Source of the DNA: Histomonas meleagridis
Taxonomy: Eukaryota; Parabasalia; Tritrichomonadida; Dientamoebidae
Reading direction: 5' to 3'
Assembly (NCBI GenBank): GCA_020186115.1
Contig: WSYJ01000001.1
Location: 868,001 to 932,000 of the forward strand
Length of the DNA stretch: 64,000 nucleotides
The stretch's first letter is position 1. Each line of letters begins with the position of its first letter. This document shows, piece after piece, positions 19,240 through 28,829 of this stretch. The notes below the pieces were generated by a model, which was not told where the DNA came from, did not search any database, and saw only the letters and a list, made by a program, of their open reading frames with translations. Position numbers and translations under genes: made by a program.

Positions 19240-20813
19240 TAATGTTCGATATTATCACTTATTTATATGAGTTTTCTAATACTACTAAGTTATTGTTATT
19301 ATGTTTAAATGCTATTTTTATGATGGGACTGTTTGTGATATTAAGGTTGTATAATTCTTTTGATCTTCATTAAATATTGCTGCATTATATGGACTCGATT
19401 TGATGACGCATTCATGATTAATTCGTTTTAGTTCACTCATTGCTGTAACGAAATAGTCTGCAAATAATAAGAATTATAGTTTTGTTATTTTTATTGCATA
19501 GAATTCTTTATCTTGTTAATGACTTTTCTAATTGGATAAGAATCTTCTTCTGCGCACTTTGAAATGAAAATTCTATTTCAATGTTTGGGCTTTCTTTATT
19601 TAACGCATATATTATCCATATTTACAAGTTATTTTTTTCAGTAATATTAATTTCTTGATCAATCAATAATATTTTAATATTTCCACTGGAAATATTACTA
19701 AAATATGCAAAAAATCAAATCGCATATCTTTTAGTTCTATTTTACAAAAAAATGTTGTATCAAAATTCTCATCTGATATCAACAATTAATAGCTATTGGC
19801 GTATCATCCGAATTATCAGATACCATACGCCAACCTAATAATGGTTATCAAACATGAACTGATGATTATGCGGAAAGAGACAACGATTCTTTTGTTCAAT
19901 ATCTTCAGAATTTTAATGATTTATCATCGAATAGGTTCAAAGATTTTATTTATTCTGTGTTTTTTTTCAACATCCATCAACTGATTTTGAGTTTGAAACA
20001 ACTTTTACATTTTTTCGTTTCCTGCTTTTTATTAAATTTTTTATATTTTCCTTAAAGGATTTATTGATTCAATTATTGTTTTACCTGAGATGTCAGCGTC
20101 TAATGGAAACTTATGAATTTGCAAAGTATTACTGAAATGAAATTTTATTCATTTGATGAAAAATGATTGACCAGAATTCGCCTTCTTGCTTTTTTGAATG
20201 GTCCCCTACTTTTTGAATACTTTTTTGTTTTTTGAAATGATTATCTTGTCTAAAATTTATCATGATATGAAATTTACATAATTTCAAAGGAAAATTACTT
20301 TAAAATTCTTACTGTTGAAATATAATTTTTGGTAATTATGGCTACTGCACTGACTTTACACACACCACAACATATGCAAGTAACATCTATTATCAACCCC
20401 ACCTCAACCACAAGCAACATTTACCACATACACAAGTATCGTCCACTCATATTTTCAATCCAACATGGATTGTTTCAATTCTCAAATATTTGCATACTTA
20501 ATCAAAAAAATACTAGGTGAAATATGTTCTCTTATTACATTCAAAATAATCGTCAACTAGAGAAAAAAATTCATTTTATTTTTTATTTAAATTTTTTGTT
20601 TCAATAAGGTCTCAATCTTCAGTAATAAAACCTGAGGAGACAATTGTTTTTCAATAGGCGACTGTTACCAACCCCAAAAAATAAATCCGATTAGGGATCA
20701 CGGTCAATTTTTAATATTGCTGTGAAAAATTATTTAATAAAATCTCCAACTGGAAAAAATTATAAAAATTAGAATTACTGGTATAACAGATTACTACCAA
20801 TATAAATATTTTA
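19240..20813. other. Gene-poor AT-rich region with coding relics
   Basis: No intact gene. Minus-strand DNA at 19361-19560 still gives protein-like sequence ('ADYFVTAMSELKRINHEC' in one frame and 'IEFSFQSAQKKILIQLEKS' in another), separated by stops. The stretch 19780-19990 gives similar scraps on the plus strand ('RDNDSFVQYLQNFNDLSSN'). These are probably remains of a dead gene or transposon, unidentified. The His/Thr-rich open frame at 20329-20520 is not supported. Confidence 0.35.
19361..19560 (-). pseudogene. Degraded coding relic, unidentified
   Basis: Two minus-strand frames with non-repetitive, protein-like translations interrupted by stops and a frame change. No family recognised. It lies directly beyond the pogo-like element, so it may be the target gene or an older insertion. 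Confidence 0.25.
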
Positions 20814-21656
20814 TTAATTTTTATTTTTCATCTTAGTTTTATTTCGTTTTTCTTTTCCGTTTGTTCTTAATGCATCAATTTCTTCTTCCGCAAATTGAGG
20901 ATTTTCCGCTATGTTCATTCCTCTTGGCGACACTTCTTTTGAACCTTCGGTTTCTTGACTTAATAGTTTCATTAGTGCAGAAATCGCATCTCTATTGTCG
21001 ATTGATTCCTTATCTTCGCCTGGTGATATTAAAAGAGGAGAATCAAAAGACTTTTGTCGAAGCTTTGATTTTGCAATTCCAATGAATTTAATGATGTCTT
21101 TGAAGCGTGTACAAAGTTCACTTTGTTTGTTAGATGTATAAATTATTCCGAAATTCTGTTGAGATGCAATTGAACGAATTCCATTATTAATGATTTCTTT
21201 CTCATTGGGATCCCTAAGATCAAACAAATCGTAATGTGTGCACGCAAAAAATACAGAGCGTCTATTGTTTCCAAAACGTGATGTAATAAGATCAGCCCAA
21301 CTAAGACCATCTAAAATAGATGAAGAGTTAGTAAGGTTAATGCATATGAAAATGAGGAAATTAGGTTTGGATGATTCACTGATAATTGTGTCAAGAATGC
21401 GATCTAATTGAAGACCACCTCCAAGCTCCCAAAAATGAAGAGTGTGCGAATGGCCAGAAACCTTTACAGTACAGCTTTGATATGATAGAGCAAGTGTTGG
21501 ATGAGGTTGGTCATCTGCTTTATTGAAAAAAATATTTTGTAATGTAGTTTTGCCTGAACGTTCTGATCCAACAAATAAAAAGTTTGGCTCAGATGCACCG
21601 AGATCTGGTTGGGTTATTGATGAATTTTTAATCAATTCCCCCCAAACATCGCTCAT
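20814..21656 (-). CDS. Cytoplasmic dynein-2 light intermediate chain (D2LIC)
   Basis: A 280-residue Ras-like GTPase-fold protein of the dynein light intermediate chain family, a subunit of the dynein-2 motor that drives retrograde intraflagellar transport. The P-loop is 'GSERSGKTT' (residues 30-38), followed by 'PTLALSYQS' and 'LHFWELGGGLQLDRIL', which match the family 'TLALEY' and 'HFWELGGG' blocks. The tail 'FAEEEIDALRTNGKEKR' matches the 'YAEPEVDEMR' tail specific to the dynein-2 form rather than the dynein-1 chain. Length is somewhat shorter than the animal protein (about 350). Consistent with a flagellated organism. Confidence 0.88.
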   Translation of the reverse strand: MSDVWGELIKNSSITQPDLGASEPNFLFVGSERSGKTTLQNIFFNKADDQPHPTLALSYQSCTVKVSGHSHTLHFWELGGGLQLDRILDTIISESSKPNFLIFICINLTNSSSILDGLSWADLITSRFGNNRRSVFFACTHYDLFDLRDPNEKEIINNGIRSIASQQNFGIIYTSNKQSELCTRFKDIIKFIGIAKSKLRQKSFDSPLLISPGEDKESIDNRDAISALMKLLSQETEGSKEVSPRGMNIAENPQFAEEEIDALRTNGKEKRNKTKMKNKN

Positions 21657-21828
21657 TTTTTAATCAGGTTTATTGAATTAATAAAGATCGTTATTTAAAT
21701 TCATAAACGGCCACAAAAAAATTTAAACGATTGTATTTGATTCAATTATTTCCCGCCATCACTGTACGTTTGCAGCACTTTTTTATGATTTATTATGGCG
21801 GTTCGACTTGTTTGCGCCACCATTTTTA

Positions 21829-24800
21829 ATGACACAAGAATTACATGAACTTTATACGCTTACACTTTCTCAAAATATCCCTGATGAACAAAGGTATGCA
21901 ATTTCACAGAAATTACTTCAAATTTACAAAGAGCCAAATGCATTATTCCCACTCATCGAAATCATTACTCTTTCACCAAATAATACCATAAGGCTTTCCG
22001 CTGTTTTAGGTCTTAAGAAATGTTTGAATAACACATGGAAAATGGTTCTAGAGACAGATGCCAAAGAACAAATCAAAGCAAAATTTTTTGACTTACTCCA
22101 AAGAGAATCTGATTTAAATATAGGATTTAACATTATTAATGCTTATGAGATTGTTCTTCAAACTGAAACAAAATGTTGGGAAAATTTATTTAATTTCATC
22201 CAGCAATTACCAAAATTAAATCAAAACTTGGATGCGCTTCAATTGACAATGTACTTAATAGGTTCACTCCCTAGATGGATGCCAGAAGAAATTACGGCCA
22301 ATTTTTTCCCAACATATATGACATTTGCAAATGAAGCCTTCCAATCTAATAACCAAGAAAGAATTGGATGTGCATGTGAAATGACTGGTATTCTCATAGG
22401 TTTTATTCCAGCAAATACAATATCAATAACACTTGAACCTTTCAAATATATGCTTGAAGTCTTTAAAAATTCTCTTTTTACAGAAAACTACAACCTCATA
22501 TGTCAAGTTGCTAATTCCTTAAATGATGCAGTTTCAGGAAATTCTCTTCCAATTGTACCAGAACAAGTTTTAGAAGCACTTTTATCCATCCTTACTACTC
22601 CTGGTATTTCTGTTGATAAATACATCCACATTTTTAATCCAATTATGGCTCTTATTCATAGATTTGGAGAACACTTATCGATGGCTACAGCAACACTGAT
22701 ACAAACCGTTATAACCGTTGTGGCGACCGTTTCCAATGGCTTATTCTATGAATATAATAGCGATGCATCTTATATTGCAAGCACCATTGAAGAAGCAGCT
22801 GATAATCTCAAAGATCCAAATTTCTACGAGATATTAAAACAATGTTCACAAATGGCAACAACAGAACCTTTATTACTTGCATATGCAATTGTTTTCTTCT
22901 TTGCGATTGAAAAGCTCAGTGAAGATATCCTCGCCAATATTACAGAAGTTCTTAACATTGTTTTTCAATGGCTTGGAAATCCATCTCTTCAACTTCGTGA
23001 AGTTGCTCTTCTTTGCATTAATGACATTGGTGGAATCCTTACAGAAGAGCAATCTGATGTTTCAATCACTCTTATCAATAATCTTCTTCCATTTATTTCA
23101 TGTAATGTATATGAACTTTCCAAAGCATCATTAATAGCTCTTATTACAATTCTAGGTGAGACTCCAATCTCTTCTGATATTATACAACCCATCATTACCT
23201 CACTTTTTGCTGTAATTTTTAATGAAAATCCTGAGATCAAGCAACTTCATCCATTAGCCATTGAATCACTTTCTGATTGTGTCATTGATGCCGAAGAAGA
23301 CATTATTCCATTTGTACAGCAAATATTTCCACTTTTAAGTCAAGCCGCAAATTCAAATGATCCCATTCTTAAGACGCAAGCCATTCCAGCTATTGGTATG
23401 CTTCTTCGTTTTGCGCCAAATGAGCTTGACTCTGTTTTTGAGCAAACTCTACAACTTATTTTACTTTCAGGACGAACTGATGATTTAGAAATGCGAAATT
23501 CCGTCATGTTTTCAGTTGGAAATTTAATTATAGGGCAATTTCCGATATTAATGAAATACAAAGAAAATATTATCGAGCTTGTCGACACATTCTTTACACA
23601 AGATTTATTTACTGAAACTAATGATGAGCCTGAAGATGAAGAAGGTTACTTCCCTGCATCAATCAACGGTTTGACATCAATTTTATTATTAATCAAATGG
23701 ATCTTTAAATGTTATCCCACACTTGCTCCTGAAGATCCAACCAAATGGTTAAATGTACCAATTGTTTGTATGTCATTTCCTTATCAAGAATTACAGCTAA
23801 ATGCTATATCTGCAGGTATGTATGGTGCTGTATTTGCAAATGATTTCGTCCCATTTTTAGAAGGTTTAGTTCCACTATTCGACTCAGATGATGCTAAAGT
23901 CGTTGCAAAATGTTTCAAGTCAATTAAATTCTTAATAATAAGAAAGATGGAAATACCAGAACAGTTTTTAAATGCTTCATTACAAAAGGCTTTCTTATCA
24001 ATTGAACATAAATTAAAATTCCAAAAGAATAGCGAATGGGGCGCCCCTGAATCACAGAAACTTTTTGACTTCTTTATGGCGGTTTTGACATGCTTACCAA
24101 ATGTTTTTCCATTTACAAAGTTTATCGATAAGGGTAAAATGCTCTTAACAAAGAATTATAAATTCTTTGAATTAGCGCAATATATAAATGTGCTTACAAC
24201 AGCTTATAAAATGTTTCATTCACAAATGCAACCACTTTCCAAGAAATTTTTCCTTAATATCATTAAGTCATCAGTAGCAAAATATTTGGAAATATACACT
24301 GGTGAAAATGATGATGTTAAACCATTTTATGCAAATCCATCACCAATCGATGCGATTTCAACAATTCTCGAATTTGATGAAGAATCTGTTTTAGATCAAA
24401 TCCAACAACTTCTTCAATTCACAGAGAAAGCGTTTTCATCACAATATAATGGAGAAACATATTATCACTCGACAATTGCACATTCAATTGTCTTTCTATG
24501 TGCAATAATTCGGAAACATAACGATCAATTTAACCAATACATAGCGCCAATTCTCTCGAAGCTTCCATTAAAAAGTGAATTCCAATTGGCAGAGTTTATC
24601 TACTCGACTTTGATACAGAACATCAATGTGCAAAACCCAGTGGTACAACAAATGGCACCAGAGATATTACGCGTGTTTGCTCAAACGCTTGGCGTCAAAA
24701 ACAGAGAGTTCGGTTTGTTTGGATTTTCACAGCAAACCGAACAAGGAATTGTGAACTTAACGCGACAAATTGTCAGCGCGATTCCAAACGCTAACGAAGT

Positions 24801-24861
24801 TGTCACATCACTGTTCACAAACCAACAATCGCTCAACCGTTTCACACAAAAGATTCAATAA
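21829..24861 (+). CDS. Importin-beta family karyopherin
   Basis: A 1010-residue all-helical HEAT-repeat protein. The N-terminus has the importin pattern 'ELYTLTLSQNIPDEQRYAISQKLLQIY' followed by 'NTIRLSAVLGLKKCLNNTWK', corresponding to the 'Q..E..L' and 'R..Aa..Lk..i...W' region where RanGTP contacts importin-beta proteins. HEAT helices follow throughout ('QLREVALLCINDIGGILTEE', 'QTQAIPAIGMLLRFAP'-like units). An acidic loop 'TNDEPEDEEGY' near residue 605 resembles the acidic insertion of IPO4/IPO5/Kap123. It likely carries cargo through nuclear pores; subtype is probable IPO4/IPO5-like, not certain. The frame opens at TTG; the first ATG (21829) is used, with an Inr-like CCATTTTT just upstream. 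Confidence 0.85.
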   Translation: MTQELHELYTLTLSQNIPDEQRYAISQKLLQIYKEPNALFPLIEIITLSPNNTIRLSAVLGLKKCLNNTWKMVLETDAKEQIKAKFFDLLQRESDLNIGFNIINAYEIVLQTETKCWENLFNFIQQLPKLNQNLDALQLTMYLIGSLPRWMPEEITANFFPTYMTFANEAFQSNNQERIGCACEMTGILIGFIPANTISITLEPFKYMLEVFKNSLFTENYNLICQVANSLNDAVSGNSLPIVPEQVLEALLSILTTPGISVDKYIHIFNPIMALIHRFGEHLSMATATLIQTVITVVATVSNGLFYEYNSDASYIASTIEEAADNLKDPNFYEILKQCSQMATTEPLLLAYAIVFFFAIEKLSEDILANITEVLNIVFQWLGNPSLQLREVALLCINDIGGILTEEQSDVSITLINNLLPFISCNVYELSKASLIALITILGETPISSDIIQPIITSLFAVIFNENPEIKQLHPLAIESLSDCVIDAEEDIIPFVQQIFPLLSQAANSNDPILKTQAIPAIGMLLRFAPNELDSVFEQTLQLILLSGRTDDLEMRNSVMFSVGNLIIGQFPILMKYKENIIELVDTFFTQDLFTETNDEPEDEEGYFPASINGLTSILLLIKWIFKCYPTLAPEDPTKWLNVPIVCMSFPYQELQLNAISAGMYGAVFANDFVPFLEGLVPLFDSDDAKVVAKCFKSIKFLIIRKMEIPEQFLNASLQKAFLSIEHKLKFQKNSEWGAPESQKLFDFFMAVLTCLPNVFPFTKFIDKGKMLLTKNYKFFELAQYINVLTTAYKMFHSQMQPLSKKFFLNIIKSSVAKYLEIYTGENDDVKPFYANPSPIDAISTILEFDEESVLDQIQQLLQFTEKAFSSQYNGETYYHSTIAHSIVFLCAIIRKHNDQFNQYIAPILSKLPLKSEFQLAEFIYSTLIQNINVQNPVVQQMAPEILRVFAQTLGVKNREFGLFGFSQQTEQGIVNLTRQIVSAIPNANEVVTSLFTNQQSLNRFTQKIQ

Positions 24862-25393
24862 ATATAATTAACTTTTTCGATGTTTATTAACCGCTTAATT
24901 GAAATCTACGTCTATCGTAGGCCAGACTTCAGAAATGTCTATCGGTTTCTCAGAATTTGTTAAAAAGAAACGAAATGTCTTTTGGCGATTGCTTTGCAGA
25001 AAGATGACTCCGCGTTGTTACATGGGTCATCTACATTCAGCAATTACAAAGTCATCTTTATGTGAATTAATCTAATAGGCATATTTCACATAAAATAATT
25101 TTATCATTGCAATTTCTCTGTTGAACAAATGACTTTTTAAATGAAATTGTGTGAATAACCGTTTATTACGACGATAGGAAATGAGTGGAAACTTGTGTTT
25201 GACTATGTGTGAGTTAGCAATAAAACAGAATTTGGAATATGTTTTATGAGATTACGGTGGTAGCTGTTGGTTAAAATTGAAAATAGTTTGAGGAAATGGT
25301 TTTGATTTGGTTAAACTGTAAGAATTTATTAATTGGAATGTAGGAGAACGTTTATTGTTGCCCAGCCTCTTTACAAAAAAGAGATTCGCCAAA
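24862..25393. other. Intergenic region with a foldable GC-richer segment
   Basis: Contains the segment 24905-25060 described separately and an inverted AACGGT-like word at 25158-25163. No coding sequence is seen. Confidence 0.45.
24905..25062. ncRNA. Candidate structured RNA with alternative pairing arms
   Basis: AAAGATGACT at 25000-25009 can pair with AGTCATCTTT at 25050-25059 as a perfect 10-bp stem, or its GATGAC core can pair with the nearer GTCATC at 25026-25031. The two pairings are mutually exclusive. CGTCTATCG-type words occur twice at about 24908 and 24937. The segment is less AT-rich than its surroundings and lies in a clean spacer. This may be a small non-coding RNA or a 3' UTR structure of the importin gene; no class is recognised and the strand is unknown. 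Confidence 0.25.
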
Positions 25394-26350
25394 ATGTATA
25401 TCGAAATACCAAGAAATAACCAGAAATTACATAACCAAAAAGAACTTTCAAACATGTCAGATAAGGATTTCATGGATTTATTTCAACCAACACATCCATC
25501 ATTCTTAATGAAATTATATCGATTATTTTGTTTTATTGTATTTTTGGGTCCAATTAAGATGATTCTTGTTGTATTTTTCTTTTTCTTATTTTTTATTACT
25601 GTTACAATTCTTCCAATTTTTAAACGCTTTTTCAAAACGCCTCGTGCCTTCAAAACCTGGGCATTTCATGTTTGCAGGCCATTTGTACGTCTAGCTCTTT
25701 TCTTTTTAGGTATTGTTAAGATCAATGTTCATGGGCGTATTCATCCAGATTCTCGTACTATTGTTGCAAATCATCTTTCCTTAGTTGAAACAGTCCTTCT
25801 TCTCCATCAATTTCCAGTCTCATATTTAGCAGCTTCATATCTATCAACAAATACGTTTATTAAACGAACTGCAGAGATTTTTGATTTTGTCTTTGTTGAC
25901 CGTTCCAAACGACAAAACATATCCACGCATCTTGTTAACATTGCTAATGATCCTAGTCTTCTTCCTGTTGTTGTATTTCCGGAGGGCAAAGTCACAAATG
26001 GCGAAGCTCTTGTTGGCTTTCGAAGTGGCGCATACATATCTGAGACTCTTGTTCAACCAGTTGCTATACGTTATAGGCTCTGGTTAACACCAAGAAGTAT
26101 GTCAACCATTTCATGGAACGAAGATTTCCTTCCGCTATACATATATCAGCATTTTAGTATCCCGTTCATGACAGTTGATTTGGATTGTCTTGAACCAATA
26201 AATTGGAAGGGATCAAATAAATCGCCAAAGGAAAGAGCAGCAGAATCAGAATTACAAATCGCAAATCATTTGGGAACATTAGCTTGTTGTAGAACGAATA
26301 AGGAATTGTTTACCAAAAAAGACGACCCTTTGAGAAATAAAGCGGAGTAA
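25394..26350 (+). CDS. PlsC-type 1-acyl-glycerophosphate acyltransferase
   Basis: A 318-residue membrane-bound acyltransferase that transfers an acyl chain to a lysophospholipid. A hydrophobic N-terminal region (residues about 45-75, two membrane segments) is followed by the catalytic block 'IVANHLSLVET' and by 'VVVFPEGKVTNG' (about 192-203), the substrate-binding FPEG motif. The HX4D motif here reads HX4E (His127, Glu132), an unusual conservative change. Family choice between AGPAT and LPCAT-like is open, but 'FPEGKVTNG' is LPCAT/LPEAT-like. The frame opens at TTG 25355; ATG 25394 is used, and the Met at 25454 is an alternative. Confidence 0.87.
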   Translation: MYIEIPRNNQKLHNQKELSNMSDKDFMDLFQPTHPSFLMKLYRLFCFIVFLGPIKMILVVFFFFLFFITVTILPIFKRFFKTPRAFKTWAFHVCRPFVRLALFFLGIVKINVHGRIHPDSRTIVANHLSLVETVLLLHQFPVSYLAASYLSTNTFIKRTAEIFDFVFVDRSKRQNISTHLVNIANDPSLLPVVVFPEGKVTNGEALVGFRSGAYISETLVQPVAIRYRLWLTPRSMSTISWNEDFLPLYIYQHFSIPFMTVDLDCLEPINWKGSNKSPKERAAESELQIANHLGTLACCRTNKELFTKKDDPLRNKAE

Positions 26351-26528
26351 AGTACAATACGAAATATGAATAAAAATTCTTTCTTTATTAAAAAGCTGTT
26401 TAATAATCGATGTATTATTTTGTGGTTATCTTTAGTTTAAATACAATTATATGGTGCTTGGAAAGTTTGTATGATTTTTCCAATTTTTAATATTTTTTTA
26501 AAAATAATATAATATATTGATTCTTTAC

Positions 26529-26880
26529 TCAATATACTCTCCATTCATATGGATACATTGTTTCAATCTTCTTATTCGAGAGTGATATTATTATTTCTTC
26601 TTGGGTGAATTGATTCAAAATTTTCGTTATCTCAATTTTAAGATCGCTAATTTTCGGGAACACTAATTTCCTACCATCCTTACTTTTACCGTACCAAAGA
26701 GCCCAAAGTCGCATGGTGCTAGATCGGGAAATAGGCTGGATGATCTAATTTTAAGAAGTTTGTGGTTAATATCAACTTTTTTTACTTTTTTTGCAGTATG
26801 AGGCCTTGCATTATTATAATGAACACTCCATTTTAAACCGTTGGAAAGATAGGTGTCACCAAGACTGCTAGATGCAACAA
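26529..26880 (-). pseudogene. Mariner transposase C-terminal fragment
   Basis: Minus-strand translation gives 'VHYNNARPHTAKKVKK' and then 'LFPDLAPCDFGLFGTVK', which match the hallmark '(D)NARPH' and 'SPDLAPCDF(H/W)LF' blocks of mariner DD34D transposases. The remaining C-terminus shifts frame near the 'FGTVK' block and continues as 'SKDGRKLVFPKISDL' to a stop at 26529. The second catalytic Asp appears as Asn in 'YNNARPH' and the N-terminal two thirds are absent. This is a dead remnant of a mariner element, a family known to be abundant in trichomonads. No inverted repeats are visible at its ends. Confidence 0.85.
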
Positions 26881-27083
26881 AAGCAAAATCTGTAACAATA
26901 AGATTGCTGTTATTTTTTATTAAGGAATTTCATTTGTTACAGATTTAAATCAACAATCTATACATTATTTCATTTTTAATTATATTTAATATTCTTTTTC
27001 TTACTATTATTAAATATTTTTATAAGAATTATTTAATTTATAACAGAAGTAAACAAAATTTCAAATATATATTTTTGATTTCG

Positions 27084-28488
27084 ATGATTATATTTTTTGT
27101 TAATACAAAGCAATTATATGAAGCAGAGACAAAAACACTTACAATATCTGATTTCAATGATCTTTCAAAAGAGTATATGAATGTTACAGAACGTGTTATA
27201 ATTATTAATGTTGGAAAGCTTGAAAATAATGCATTCAGAAAATGGCCTTCATTAACATCAGTAATAAAAGGAGAGTCAGTTGAAACTATAAATAGTGGAC
27301 CATTTGCATCATGTAAAAAATTAGAATATGTACAATTTCCAGAAAAATTAATGAGTGGTTTTGGAGATTGTGCATTTTATGAATGTATTTCATTAATTAA
27401 CATTACAATTCGTTGTAATAGCATTGGTGGTAATGCATATTAGAAATGTACAGGAATTGAAACAATAACTTTAGATGTAGGCGTACGAAGTATTGGATCT
27501 GATGCATTGAGAGGATGTACAAACCTTGTGAATATTTATATACCAAGTTCTGTTTATTCGATTGGAAATGCATTTTTAGCATGTACAAAACTTCAATTTA
27601 TTAATGTTTCATATGAAAATATTGAATATTCGAATTATGAAAATGATGGCGTTTTATATAATAAAGAAATTACACAAATTATTAGTTATCCAAATATGAA
27701 AAGTAAAACATTTACAATTCCTAATTCAGTCACTTCTATTATGAATGATGCATTTGCTTATTGTCTTAATTTAGAAACAATTTTTATTGGTGAAAATGTT
27801 AATTATATTAATTCTTGTGCATTTATTAATTGTATATCACTTAAATGTATTCATTTTAATGGAAAAATTCACCAGAAATACAAAATGACGCATTTGTTAA
27901 TATAAATGCGACAACAGTTATGACATTAGAAACATATCAAAATGAAACATTTGGAAATATGAATGTTACTAAGGGAACAATACTTGACGAATGTATCCGG
28001 CCAACACTCACATCCACACAAAGTAATGCATTCACTAAGTCGAACACTTTCACTGCATCAGTTACTTATTCATCAGATGTAACTTTATCTTTAACACATT
28101 CGTTCACTTTAACTCAGTCATTATCTATTACCATTTCGATTACATTTTATAGTAAATATATAAATAGAATTTCATTGTTAACATTTGAATCCACTTATAG
28201 TTATTATATGTTACACCAAAAGATAATTCGATATCAAATGAATTGTTAATTGGTATTATATGCCGCGCTATTGTGAAAGTTTTGATAATTATCGACATCA
28301 TAATTTTTATGATTAAATAACAAAATAAGAAGCGAAAACAAAATGAAGAAGAAATGAATATTTCAGATGAAAATAATATTAAAATTAATGAAATAGATAA
28401 TACATTTTCAGTTATTAATAATTCAAATATTGAAGAAGATCCATTTGCAGACGATTTCAAAGAAGAAACATTTTTTAGTCAGATATAA
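27084..28488 (+). pseudogene. BspA-like leucine-rich-repeat surface protein, pseudogene
   Basis: Begins with a short hydrophobic leader (ATG 27084) and carries BspA-type LRRs ('VRSIGSDALRGC', 'SVYSIGNAFLAC', 'VTSIMNDAFAYC'), a Ser/Thr stalk ('SNAFTKSNTF'), a membrane helix and a cytoplasmic tail ending 'NIEEDPFADDFKEE'. It is broken in four places: TAG at 27441-27443 in frame, a frameshift near 27870, another near 28205, and a TAA near 28316 right after the membrane helix. The tail motif is shared with the intact gene at 30480-32330, which points to a common ancestor. Confidence 0.85.
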
Positions 28489-28829
28489 ATAAACATATTT
28501 TAAGAACAAAATAATTTTTCATTTATTTATTAATTTAATAAATACAAATTTTTTTGTTATTTGGCGAATATTATGTTTTCTTCAAAATCTTTCGCAAATG
28601 AACCTTATTCAATATGAAGGAATTAATAACATTTTCTGTATTAATATTTATTGATATCATTATCATTTTCTTGATAACTTAAAATCGATTTCGTTTAATT
28701 TGACAATGGTTGCGCACCTTATTAATTAATAAATATATTAATTTCTTAAATTTTCTTATTCTGAAAAATGAAATGAATTTCGAACTTGTACAGATGAAAA
28801 TGATTTAAATATATTTTTATTTCTATTTA
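28489..28829. other. AT-rich convergent spacer
   Basis: 3' ends of the BspA-like pseudogene and the convergent HEAT-like gene. No further feature is seen. Confidence 0.5.

Noticed and set aside
19188..19373. Plus-strand open frame at the right end of the pogo-like element
   Set aside because: Starts inside the terminal inverted repeat and has no motif.
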